Assembly: GCA_041396905.1 (NCBI GenBank) | Contig: JAWKXQ010000012.1 | Span: 1 to 64,000, forward strand | Reading direction: 5' to 3' | Origin: JACXVD01 sp020446665 | GTDB taxonomy: Bacteria; Pseudomonadota; Alphaproteobacteria; Sphingomonadales; Sphingomonadaceae | DNA: 64,000 bases | Shown: positions 42,378 through 50,487 of the stretch, in pieces | Position numbering within the stretch: position 1 is the stretch's first letter | Layout: each line of letters opens with the position of its first letter | Program-made: the position numbers and the translations under genes | Notes under the pieces: generated by a model | Database searches by the model: none | What the model was told of the DNA's origin: nothing | Seen by the model: the letters and a program-made list of their open reading frames with translations, nothing else

Positions 42378-43720
42378 TTACCTCCCCCGCCTTTGCCGGC
42401 AAGCGCTATGCCATACTTGGGCTCGCACGGTCCGGGATGGCGGCTGCGGAAAGCCTGCTGGCAAGCGGAGCGCATGTGCTTGCGTGGGACCGGCAGGATG
42501 TCGCTCGCGCTCCGCTGGAGGGGCGCTGCGAACTGGCGGATCCGCTGGAAGCTGACCTGACCGGCTATGACGGGATCGTGGTTTCGCCCGGCGTGCCGCT
42601 CAACACTCACCCGATTGTCGCCCATGCCGCGCAATATGGTGTGCCAGTGATCGGCGATATCGAACTGTTCGCCCAGGCCCGCGCCGCCCTGCCGCCGCAC
42701 AAGGTCGTCGGCATTACCGGCACCAATGGCAAAAGCACGACGACGGCGCTGGTGACGCATATTCTTGAGACGGCAGGCGTGCCCACGCTGATGGGCGGCA
42801 ATATTGGTCTGCCGATCCTCGGGCAGGACCCGCTGCCTGCGGGCGGCGTCTATGTGCTGGAACTGTCGAGCTACCAGATCGATCTGACGCAAAGCCTCGA
42901 TTGCGATGTGGCGGTGCTGCTCAACATCACGCCCGATCATCTGGATCGCTATGATGGCTTCGCAGCCTATGCGGCCAGCAAGGCGCGGCTGTTTCAGATG
43001 CAGTCCGCCGAAGGATTCGCAGTGGTCGAATATGCGGCCGAAGCAGATCACGATGTGCTTGCGCAGGCGGAAACGGACCTTTTCATTCCCATCGACGATG
43101 TCGAACTTGTCGGTGCCCAGTCAGACTGGCCTTCGCTGCAAGGGCCGCATAATTTGCAGAATGCGCAGGCGGCTATTGCGGTGGCTCATTGTCTTGGGCT
43201 TGACGATGAAATTATCGCGCTCGGCCTCCAAAGCTTCACCGGCCTCCCGCACCGCATGGAGCGCGTGGCTGAACATAACGGCGTGCTGTTCATCAATGAC
43301 AGCAAGGCCACCAATGTGGACAGCACCGCACCCGCGCTGGCGGCCTATCTGCCCGATCCTGCAATCAACAATGGCGCCCCGCGCATTCACTGGATTGTCG
43401 GCGGCTTGCCCAAGGAAGACGGGCTGGGGCCATGCGAGCAATATCTCGCCAATATCGCCGCCGCCTATACGATTGGCGAGGCTGGCCCGCGCTTTGCCGA
43501 ATTGCTGGAAGGGACTGTGCCCGTCACCCGCTGCGAAGTGATGGGCGGGGCGGTGCAGGCGGCGATGGCTGCGGCAAAGCCCGGTGAAGTGATTCTGCTC
43601 AGCCCCGCCTGCGCCAGTTTCGACCAGTTCCGCGACTATGAAAAGCGCGGCGAGGCATTTCGCGAGCTGGTGCTGGCCCTCACAGGCGCAACAACTGGCG
43701 AAGGGAGTGCCGCAGCGTGA
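42374..43720 (+). CDS. murD: UDP-MurNAc-L-alanine:D-glutamate ligase
   Basis: Adds D-glutamate to UDP-MurNAc-L-Ala. The 448-aa product starts with a nucleotide-binding fold (RYAILGLARSGMAAAESL), has the ATP motif GITGTNGKSTTTAL, the central motif NITPDHLDRYDGFAAYAASKARLF and the C-terminal FINDSKATNVDST. ATG 42374 is fixed by the ATGA overlap with mraY. It ends in a GTGA overlap with ftsW. Confidence 0.97.
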   Translation: MITSPAFAGKRYAILGLARSGMAAAESLLASGAHVLAWDRQDVARAPLEGRCELADPLEADLTGYDGIVVSPGVPLNTHPIVAHAAQYGVPVIGDIELFAQARAALPPHKVVGITGTNGKSTTTALVTHILETAGVPTLMGGNIGLPILGQDPLPAGGVYVLELSSYQIDLTQSLDCDVAVLLNITPDHLDRYDGFAAYAASKARLFQMQSAEGFAVVEYAAEADHDVLAQAETDLFIPIDDVELVGAQSDWPSLQGPHNLQNAQAAIAVAHCLGLDDEIIALGLQSFTGLPHRMERVAEHNGVLFINDSKATNVDSTAPALAAYLPDPAINNGAPRIHWIVGGLPKEDGLGPCEQYLANIAAAYTIGEAGPRFAELLEGTVPVTRCEVMGGAVQAAMAAAKPGEVILLSPACASFDQFRDYEKRGEAFRELVLALTGATTGEGSAAA

Positions 43721-44943
43721 GCGCCACCCAACCCTATATCCCCCGATCTGGCGACCGCAGCGGCGCGAATGATCGTTTCCGTGGCAGCAAGCGCTCTGAA
43801 CTGCGCATCTGGTGGCGCGAGATTGATCGCTGGCTGCTGGGGCTGGTGCTGTTGCTGATGCTGCTCGGCACGGTCGCGGTGGCGGCTGGCTCGCCCGCTA
43901 CTGCGCGGCGTTTGTCTACTTCCAGCGTTACGCTGGACGAACTCTATTTCTACTGGGCGCATTTGCGCTGGCAGGCGGTTGGTCTGGCGGTGATGCTGGG
44001 CGTGTCTTTGCTCAGCCGCGACAATGCGCGTCGGCTGGGTATTCTTGTCGCAGCGGGCGCGCTGGCGGCGCTGTTTCTGGTCCCCTTGATCGGCAGTGAA
44101 GTGAATGGCGCGCGGCGCTGGCTTGACCTTGGCATGCGCTTCCAGCCTTCTGAATTCCTCAAGCCCGGCTTTGCCATTGCACTTGCGTGGATTTTCAGCT
44201 GGCGGGTCCGTGACCCGAACCTGCCGACCGTGTGGATTGCCAGCGGCGTGATGGTGCTGGTGGCGGCGTTGCTCATGCTCCAGCCCAATTTTGGCGATAC
44301 ATTACTGTTTGGCGCGGTGTGGTTCACACTGGTGGTGCTGGCCGGCATATCGCTCAAACGGCTCAGCGTGCTGGCCGGGTTGGGCGCATTGGGCATGGCT
44401 GCGACCTATTTCCTCTATGACAATGCCCGCCACCGGATTGACAGTTTTATCGGCGGCGGAACCGCATTCGATCAGGTCGATCTGGCGCAGCGCACCTTGC
44501 TGGCTGGTGGCTGGACGGGCACCGGCATGCGACTGGGTATTCGCAAGTTCAACCTGCCGGAAGCGCATACGGATTATATCTTCTCCGTGATTGGCGAGGA
44601 ATTCGGCCTGTTGGCCTGCGCCCTGATTGTGGTGCTCTATCTCGCCATCATGGTGCGGGTGCTGGTGCGGTTGGCGGAAGAGGAAGATTTGTTCACGCTG
44701 CTCGCCGGGGCGGGCCTTGCCACTCAGCTGGGCGGACAGGCATTCATCAATATCCTCGTCAATCTGCAGCTATTCCCTTCCAAGGGGATGACTTTGCCGC
44801 TGATTTCCTATGGCGGCTCTTCCACAATCGCCGTTTGCCTTGCAGTTGGCCTGCTCCTCGCGATAACGCGGCGCAACCCCTTCCTGAAACGCAATGTGCG
44901 CGGATTGAAGGGCTTGTTGACCGACAGGGAGGAGCGCGCATGA
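43717..44943 (+). CDS. ftsW: Septal peptidoglycan polymerase FtsW (SEDS family)
   Basis: Glycosyltransferase of the SEDS family that polymerises lipid II at the septum with FtsI. The 408-aa product has about ten membrane spans, the catalytic-loop region (GARRWLDLGMRFQPSEFLKPG) and the signature AHTDYIFSVIGEEFGLLAC plus LPLISYGGSSTIA. The start is GTG 43717. The basic N-terminal 40 residues are cytoplasmic. It overlaps murG by 4 nt. Confidence 0.96.
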   Translation: MSATQPYIPRSGDRSGANDRFRGSKRSELRIWWREIDRWLLGLVLLLMLLGTVAVAAGSPATARRLSTSSVTLDELYFYWAHLRWQAVGLAVMLGVSLLSRDNARRLGILVAAGALAALFLVPLIGSEVNGARRWLDLGMRFQPSEFLKPGFAIALAWIFSWRVRDPNLPTVWIASGVMVLVAALLMLQPNFGDTLLFGAVWFTLVVLAGISLKRLSVLAGLGALGMAATYFLYDNARHRIDSFIGGGTAFDQVDLAQRTLLAGGWTGTGMRLGIRKFNLPEAHTDYIFSVIGEEFGLLACALIVVLYLAIMVRVLVRLAEEEDLFTLLAGAGLATQLGGQAFINILVNLQLFPSKGMTLPLISYGGSSTIAVCLAVGLLLAITRRNPFLKRNVRGLKGLLTDREERA

Positions 44944-46121
44944 GCGGCGCAAACCGGCATTACGTATTGGCAGCAGGCGGCACGGGCGGGCATCTGATCC
45001 CCGCCTTTGCGCTCGCAAGCGAATTGGAGCGGCGTGGGCACCATGTCGCGCTGGTTACCGATACGCGCGGAGCGGAGATCCCGGGCAAGCCCGACTTCCT
45101 GCCAGCCCATGTCCTGCCCGCCGGGCGCTTTGGCAAGAACCCGCTGCGCTGGCCCGCAGGGATCAAGGCCGTGCTGGAAGGGCGCAGCATGGCGCTGCGC
45201 CTGTTCGAGACGTTTCAGCCTTCTGCGGTGATCGGCTTTGGCGGCTATCCCTCGCTCCCCACTTTGCTGGCGGCGACCTCTGCCGGTGTGCCGAGCGTGA
45301 TCCACGAACAGAATGCCGTGCTGGGCCGCGTAAACCGCTTGCTGGCGGGTAAAGTGGATGCCATCGCGACCGCCTATCCGGAGATCAATCGGCTGAAGCC
45401 CAAATTTGCCGACAAGGTCCATCTGGTCGGTAATCCGGTCCGCGCCGAAGTGCTGAGCCTGCGCGAAGAGCCTTTTCCGGCATTCAGCGAAGAGGGCCTG
45501 CTGCGTGTGCTCGTCACCGGCGGCAGCCAGGGTGCGCGGGTGCTGTCCGAAGTGGTGCCTGATGGCCTCGCCATGCTGCCGCCTGCGCTGCGCGCGCGTT
45601 TGCAGGTGACGCAGCAATGCCGTCCGGAAGATCTGGAGGCGGTGCGGGAACGTTTTGCCAATCACGATATTCCCGCTGAACTGGGCACCTATTTCGAAGA
45701 CATGGCCGGCCGCCTTGCCGATGCGCATTTGTTTATAGGCCGCGCAGGCGCATCGACCATTGCGGAACTGACCGCTGTGGGCCGCCCGGCGATCCTGATC
45801 CCGCTGCCCATCGCGACGGATGACCATCAGGCCGCCAATGCCCGCGAACTGGTCAAGACAGGCGGTGCCCGATCAATCCGCCAGCACAAGTTTGAAGCGA
45901 AGGAACTGGCCAAGCAGATACAGGCGCTCGCCCAGCGTCCCGAAACGCTGGCCACGGCGGCCCATGCGGCATGGAATTGCGGACGGCCCAAGGCGGCGAA
46001 GGACCTGGCCGATCTAGTCGAAAGCTTTGGCGGCGACGAAATGATGGATGTGATCCGCGTGGGCGGAGAAAAGGCCCGGCCTTCCTCCAAGGAAGCTCTG
46101 GCGAAGGACCGCGCGGCATGA
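44940..46121 (+). CDS. murG: UDP-GlcNAc:undecaprenyl-PP-MurNAc-pentapeptide transferase
   Basis: Peripheral membrane glycosyltransferase that converts lipid I to lipid II. The 393-aa product (GT28) has the N-terminal loop AAGGTGGHLIPAFALA, the second loop TGGSQGARVLSEVVP and the UDP-GlcNAc-binding motif IGRAGASTIAELTAVGRPAILIPLP. ATG 44940 sits in the overlap with ftsW. Its tail of about 35 residues after the GT domain is charged. The stop overlaps an ATG at 46118 (ATGA) that opens the frame running through the inserted repeat. Confidence 0.97.
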   Translation: MSGANRHYVLAAGGTGGHLIPAFALASELERRGHHVALVTDTRGAEIPGKPDFLPAHVLPAGRFGKNPLRWPAGIKAVLEGRSMALRLFETFQPSAVIGFGGYPSLPTLLAATSAGVPSVIHEQNAVLGRVNRLLAGKVDAIATAYPEINRLKPKFADKVHLVGNPVRAEVLSLREEPFPAFSEEGLLRVLVTGGSQGARVLSEVVPDGLAMLPPALRARLQVTQQCRPEDLEAVRERFANHDIPAELGTYFEDMAGRLADAHLFIGRAGASTIAELTAVGRPAILIPLPIATDDHQAANARELVKTGGARSIRQHKFEAKELAKQIQALAQRPETLATAAHAAWNCGRPKAAKDLADLVESFGGDEMMDVIRVGGEKARPSSKEALAKDRAA

Positions 46122-46315
46122 GTGTTTTCGCGAACCTGAAATATCCTCCCCGTTTTTGCGCAGCAAAAATGGGGAGGGGGACCGCGACGCCGCAGGCGTC
46201 GGGGTGGAGGGGGCTTCAGCGCCTTTACCCCTCCGTCAGCCGCCTTCGGCGACTGCCACCTCCCCATTTGTCCCTTCGCTGGGCTCAGGGAAAAACGGGG
46301 AGGATCGCATCGTGA
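46118..46315 (+). CDS. 65-codon frame through the murG-murC repeat, probable relic of the murC start
   Basis: Begins in an ATGA overlap with murG and ends in a GTGA overlap with murC, the same coupling used elsewhere in the cluster. Its first eight codons read MSVFANLK; the rest is a conceptual translation of the palindromic repeat (Arg/Pro/Ser-rich) and shows no domain. The likely role, if translated, is to carry ribosomes from murG to murC, not to make a functional peptide. Removing 46142-46317 joins codon 8 in frame to murC GGC (46318). Confidence 0.35.
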   Translation: MSVFANLKYPPRFCAAKMGRGTATPQASGWRGLQRLYPSVSRLRRLPPPHLSLRWAQGKTGRIAS

Positions 46316-46317
46316 AA
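46142..46317. mobile_element. Palindromic repeat element inserted at the start of murC
   Basis: 14-bp exact inverted repeats (tcctccccgttttt at 46144-46157 and its complement at 46291-46304) bound the element. Each end also folds on itself: the left arm with a 15-bp stem to about 46179, the right arm from the ccacctcccc segment at about 46257. A GCGACGCC-type hairpin lies inside. TGAAA occurs at 46137-46141 and again at 46313-46317, which looks like a 5-bp target duplication. No coding capacity of its own is evident. Confidence 0.6.
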
Positions 46318-47739
46318 GGCGTTGGTACCGATATCGGCACGATCCACTTTGTCGGCATTGGCGGTATCGGCATGTCTGGCATTGCCGAAGTGATGCACAA
46401 TCTGGGCTATAATGTGCAGGGCAGCGACCTTGCCGAGGGGCCGAGTGTGGAGCGGCTGCGCGCGCGTGGCATCACCGTTCATATCGGGCAGAAGACAGAG
46501 AATGTGGAGGGGGTGGCCGTGGTCGTCACCTCAACCGCCGTCAAGCGGACCAATCCCGAAGTCGTCGCCGCGCTGGAAAATCGCATCCCTGTGGTCCGCC
46601 GTGCAGAAATGCTGGCGGAACTGATGCGGCTGAAAAGCACGGTCGCTATCGCCGGCACCCATGGCAAGACCACCACCACCAGCATGATCGCTGCGTTGCT
46701 GGATGCGGGCGGGGTGGACCCGACGGTGATCAATGGCGGGATCATCGAACAATATGGCTCCAACGCGCGGCTGGGCGATAGTGACTGGATGGTCGTGGAA
46801 GCCGATGAAAGCGATGGCAGCTTCCTGCGGCTGGATGGCACGCTGGCGGTCGTCACCAATATCGACCCGGAACATCTCGACCATTATGGCGATTTTGACG
46901 GGGTGAAGCGCGCCTTTGTGGAATTCATTCACAATGTTCCCTTCTATGGCGCGGCCATTCTGTGCATCGACCACCCGGAAGTGCAGGCCGTGGTCGGGCT
47001 GGTGCGTGATCGGCGCGTGATTACCTATGGTTTCTCGCTGCAGGCCGATATTTGCGGGGTAAATATCCGCCCGATTGGCGGCGGCAATGTGTTTGACGTA
47101 GTGGTGCGCCAGCGCGGCGAGGAAGATCGCCGGATCGAAGGCGTACAATTGCCCATGCCGGGTCGCCACAATGTCCAGAACGCGCTGGCCGCGATTGCTG
47201 TTGCGATCGAAATGGGGTGCAGCGATGATGTGATCCGCACCGGCTTTGGCAGCTTTGGCGGGGTCCGCCGCCGTTTTACCCGCGTGGGTGAAGTGAATGG
47301 CGCGACGATCATTGATGATTATGCGCATCACCCGGTGGAAATCCGCGCCGTGCTTGCCGCTGCCCGCGAAAGCGTGACCGGCAGTGGCAAGGGCGGGCGC
47401 GTCTTCGCTGTCGCTCAGCCGCATCGCTATACCCGCCTGCGCGATCTGATGGACGAGTTCCAGAACTGCTTTAACGATGCCGACGAAGTGCTGGTCACCC
47501 CGGTCTATACAGCGGGCGAGGACCCCATCGAAGGGGTAGATTCTACGGCGCTGGTATCGGGGCTGAAGTCGCGCGGGCATCGTTCGGCCAATATTGTCGC
47601 CGATCAGGCGGAACTGGCACGGGTGCTGGCTGCGCAAGTGGGCGAAGGTGATCTGATCGTCTGCCTCGGCGCGGGGGACATTACCCGCTGGGCCGCCGGG
47701 CTGGCCAGTGCCATTGCGGCGCAGGATGGCGCGGCATGA
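46312..47739 (+). CDS. murC: UDP-N-acetylmuramate:L-alanine ligase
   Basis: First ligase of the stem peptide: adds L-alanine to UDP-MurNAc. The 475-aa product has the N-terminal Rossmann motif IHFVGIGGIGMSGIAEVMHN, the ATP motif AGTHGKTTTTSMIAALLD, VEADESDGSFLRL and DDYAHHPVEIRA. I chose GTG 46312 because homologous sequence begins right there (KGVGTDIGTIHF); the longer frame upstream is repeat. The ribosome-binding site GGAGG (46299-46303) is part of the repeat's terminal arm and could be hidden in a stem. It overlaps murB by 4 nt. Confidence 0.95.
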   Translation: MKGVGTDIGTIHFVGIGGIGMSGIAEVMHNLGYNVQGSDLAEGPSVERLRARGITVHIGQKTENVEGVAVVVTSTAVKRTNPEVVAALENRIPVVRRAEMLAELMRLKSTVAIAGTHGKTTTTSMIAALLDAGGVDPTVINGGIIEQYGSNARLGDSDWMVVEADESDGSFLRLDGTLAVVTNIDPEHLDHYGDFDGVKRAFVEFIHNVPFYGAAILCIDHPEVQAVVGLVRDRRVITYGFSLQADICGVNIRPIGGGNVFDVVVRQRGEEDRRIEGVQLPMPGRHNVQNALAAIAVAIEMGCSDDVIRTGFGSFGGVRRRFTRVGEVNGATIIDDYAHHPVEIRAVLAAARESVTGSGKGGRVFAVAQPHRYTRLRDLMDEFQNCFNDADEVLVTPVYTAGEDPIEGVDSTALVSGLKSRGHRSANIVADQAELARVLAAQVGEGDLIVCLGAGDITRWAAGLASAIAAQDGAA

Positions 47740-48629
47740 TGGTGGAGACACTCCCCGCTGTCCGAGGCAAGCTGACGGCTGACGCCCCGCTGGCCAAGCT
47801 TGTGTGGTTCAAAAGCGGGGGCCCGGCAGACTGGCTGTTTGAACCGGCCGATCTGGATGATTTGCGCGCCTTTCTGGCAGCCCTTGATCCCGCCGTGCCG
47901 GTGATGGCGCTGGGGCTGGGGTCCAACATGATCGTGCGCGATGGGGGCGTGCCCGGCGTCGTGGTGCGACTGGGCAAGGCTTTTGCGCAGGTTACTGCGG
48001 CGGACGCGGTCACGCTGGAATGCGGCGGCGGGGCAAGCGGTATCCTTGTGTCTTCAACCGCGCGCGATGCCGGGATTGGCGGGCTGGAATTCCTGCGTTC
48101 GATCCCCGGTACAGTGGGCGGCTTCGTGCGCATGAATGGCGGGGCCTATGGCAGCGAGGTCAAGGATATCCTCGTCGAATGTGATGTCGTGCTGCGCAGC
48201 GGTGAATGCGTCACTTTGCCACTTGATGCGCTGGGCTATTCCTATCGCCATTCGCAATTGCCCGAAGGGGCGATTGTCGTGCGGGCGCTCTTTCGGGGGC
48301 ACCCTGCCGAACCGGATGCAATCCAGGCGGAAATGGACCGGATCGCCGCCAGTCGCGAAGCCAGCCAGCCCCTGCGCAGCAAGACCGGCGGATCGACTTT
48401 CAAGAACCCGGACGGGCACAAGGCCTGGCAATTGGTCGATGCGGCCGGTTGTCGCGGGATGCAAATGGGCGGCGCGCAAGTGAGCGAAAAGCACACCAAT
48501 TTCCTGATCAACACCGGCGATGCGACCAGCGCGGATATTGAAGGGCTGGGCGAAGAAGTGCGCCGCCGGGTCCAGGAAAGCCAGGGTGTGCAGCTCGAAT
48601 GGGAAATCCAGCGGGTGGGGCGGCCATGA
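47736..48629 (+). CDS. murB: UDP-N-acetylenolpyruvoylglucosamine reductase
   Basis: FAD enzyme that reduces enolpyruvyl-UDP-GlcNAc to UDP-MurNAc. The 297-aa product has the FAD-domain segments LVWFKSGGPADWLF, GLGSNMIVRDGG and FLRSIPGTVGGFVRMNGGAYG, and the catalytic Ser region KTGGSTFKNPDGHKAWQLVDAAG typical of the shorter type II MurB. ATG 47736 overlaps murC (ATGA); a second Met follows directly. The stop overlaps ddl by 4 nt. Confidence 0.97.
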   Translation: MMVETLPAVRGKLTADAPLAKLVWFKSGGPADWLFEPADLDDLRAFLAALDPAVPVMALGLGSNMIVRDGGVPGVVVRLGKAFAQVTAADAVTLECGGGASGILVSSTARDAGIGGLEFLRSIPGTVGGFVRMNGGAYGSEVKDILVECDVVLRSGECVTLPLDALGYSYRHSQLPEGAIVVRALFRGHPAEPDAIQAEMDRIAASREASQPLRSKTGGSTFKNPDGHKAWQLVDAAGCRGMQMGGAQVSEKHTNFLINTGDATSADIEGLGEEVRRRVQESQGVQLEWEIQRVGRP

Positions 48630-49573
48630 CGGAAACACGCAAATATCACGTCGCGGTCCTGATGGGCGGCTGGGCCAATGAACGGCCGGTTTCGCTGATG
48701 TCGGGTGAAGGCGTTGCCAAGGCGCTGGAGGCACGCGGGCACCGGGTCACGCGGATCGATATGGACCGGCAGGTGGCCGCCCGCATTGCCGAGGCTGCGC
48801 CCGATGTCGTGTTCAATGCGCTGCATGGTGTGCCGGGTGAAGATGGCACGGTGCAGGGCATGCTCGATCTGATGGGTATTCCCTATACCCATTCGGGCCT
48901 CGTCACTTCCGTCATCGCGATTGACAAGGAACTGACCAAGCAGGCGCTGGTCCCGGCGGGTATTCCCATGCCGAAGGGCAAAATCGTGGAGAGCGAAAGC
49001 CTCTATCAGGGGGACCCTATGCCGCGCCCCTATGTGCTCAAGCCCGTCAATGAAGGCTCCTCCGTAGGTGTCGCCATCGTCACGGACGAGAGCAATTACG
49101 GCAATCCGATCCGCCGCGACGCCGCCGGGCCGTGGCAGGAATTCAACAGCTTGCTGGCCGAACCTTTCATCCGTGGGCGTGAACTGACCACGGCCGTGAT
49201 TGGCGGCCGCGCACTGACCGTTACCGAGCTGGTGCCCAAAAGCGGCTTCTACGATTTTGACGCCAAATATACCGATGGCATGACCGAGCATGTCTGCCCC
49301 GCGCAGATCCCGGACAATATCGCGGCTTTGTGCATGGATTACGCCCTGCGCGCGCATCGCGTGTTGGGCTGCAAGGGCACCAGCCGCACCGATTTCCGCT
49401 GGGACGACGAGCGCGGCGAGGATGGGCTGTTCGTGCTGGAAACCAATACGCAGCCGGGCATGACGCCGCTCAGCCTGGTGCCTGAGCAGGCGAAGCATTG
49501 CGGCATGAGCTATGAAGACCTTGTTGAGGAAATCGTGGCCGAGGCGCTGAAGGATCACGGAGGGCAGGGCTGA
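48626..49573 (+). CDS. ddl: D-alanine-D-alanine ligase
   Basis: ATP-grasp enzyme making the D-Ala-D-Ala dipeptide used by MurF. The 315-aa product has VLMGGWANERPVSLMSG at the N-terminus, the ATP-binding loop KPVNEGSSVGVAIV, and C-terminal FVLETNTQPGMTPLSLVPEQA. The usual GGxSxExxVSL motif reads GGWANERPVSL here, as commonly seen in alphaproteobacterial Ddl. The ATG overlaps murB by 4 nt; the stop overlaps ftsQ by 1 nt. Confidence 0.96.
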   Translation: MTETRKYHVAVLMGGWANERPVSLMSGEGVAKALEARGHRVTRIDMDRQVAARIAEAAPDVVFNALHGVPGEDGTVQGMLDLMGIPYTHSGLVTSVIAIDKELTKQALVPAGIPMPKGKIVESESLYQGDPMPRPYVLKPVNEGSSVGVAIVTDESNYGNPIRRDAAGPWQEFNSLLAEPFIRGRELTTAVIGGRALTVTELVPKSGFYDFDAKYTDGMTEHVCPAQIPDNIAALCMDYALRAHRVLGCKGTSRTDFRWDDERGEDGLFVLETNTQPGMTPLSLVPEQAKHCGMSYEDLVEEIVAEALKDHGGQG

Positions 49574-50487
49574 TGGCACAGACGATCAAGCGCGGAGGCA
49601 AGGGCGTGCGTCGTTCGGCGGCGGCGCAGGGCCGGGCCGCGACGGCACGCAAGGCCCGGGCAAAGACCAGCGGCTTCATCGGGTCTGCGCTGGCCATGCT
49701 GCCCTTTACCGAAGAACAGCTCCACCGCATCTTCCTTGCCATCATCCTTGGTGGCGCCGCGGCGATGGCATGGTTTGTCGCCAGTCTGGCCGGCGTGCCT
49801 GCCATGGCCAATCAGCAGATTGCGCTGCTGGCATCCGATGCCGGGTTCGAAGTGCGCCGCGTGACCGTGACCGGCGTTGACCGGATGAACGAGCTGAAAG
49901 TCTATGAACGTGTGCTGGCAGAACGGGATCGCCCGATGCCGCTGGTCGATCTGGCCGCTCTGCGCGAGGAATTGCTGCAGCTGAGCTGGGTAGAGGATGC
50001 CCGCGTTTCCCGCCAGCTGCCGGAAACGCTGGTGGTCGATATTGTCGAGCGCAAGCCGCATGCCGTTCTGAAAAAGCCGGACCGGATGGTGCTGATCGAC
50101 GCAACCGGCGTGGAACTGGAACCGATCAAACCCGCCAATGCCAAAGGCATGCTGGTGGTTTCAGGCCCCGGTGCCGCGCGGCAGGTTATCGCGCTGACCG
50201 ATATGCTGGATGCTGCACCCGCCCTGAAGCCGCAGGTGGCCGAGGCGGAATGGGTTGGCAATCGCCGCTGGAACCTGACTTTCCAGACCGGGCAGGTGCT
50301 GGCTCTGCCACAGGGGGAAGATCAGGCTGCCACGGCGCTGGTCTCCTTCGCGCAGCTGGATGGCAAGAGCCGCCTGCTGGGCGGCAAGGTTGCCACATTC
50401 GATCTTCGCGCACCGGATCGCATCTATATGCGCTGCGCAGGCGGACCGTGCGCCAAGGAAATTGCTGCCATGGGGGATGCTGAATAA
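49573..50487 (+). CDS. ftsQ: Cell division protein FtsQ
   Basis: Bitopic divisome protein linking early and late division proteins. The 304-aa product has a basic, Ala/Arg-rich cytoplasmic N-terminus, a membrane helix near 56-75 (IFLAIILGGAAAMAWFVASLAG), a POTRA domain (FEVRRVTVTGVDRMNELKVYERVLA) and the FtsQ beta domain (WVEDARVSRQLPETLVVDIVERKPHAVL). It starts 1 nt inside the ddl stop and ends 1 nt inside ftsA. Confidence 0.95.
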   Translation: MAQTIKRGGKGVRRSAAAQGRAATARKARAKTSGFIGSALAMLPFTEEQLHRIFLAIILGGAAAMAWFVASLAGVPAMANQQIALLASDAGFEVRRVTVTGVDRMNELKVYERVLAERDRPMPLVDLAALREELLQLSWVEDARVSRQLPETLVVDIVERKPHAVLKKPDRMVLIDATGVELEPIKPANAKGMLVVSGPGAARQVIALTDMLDAAPALKPQVAEAEWVGNRRWNLTFQTGQVLALPQGEDQAATALVSFAQLDGKSRLLGGKVATFDLRAPDRIYMRCAGGPCAKEIAAMGDAE

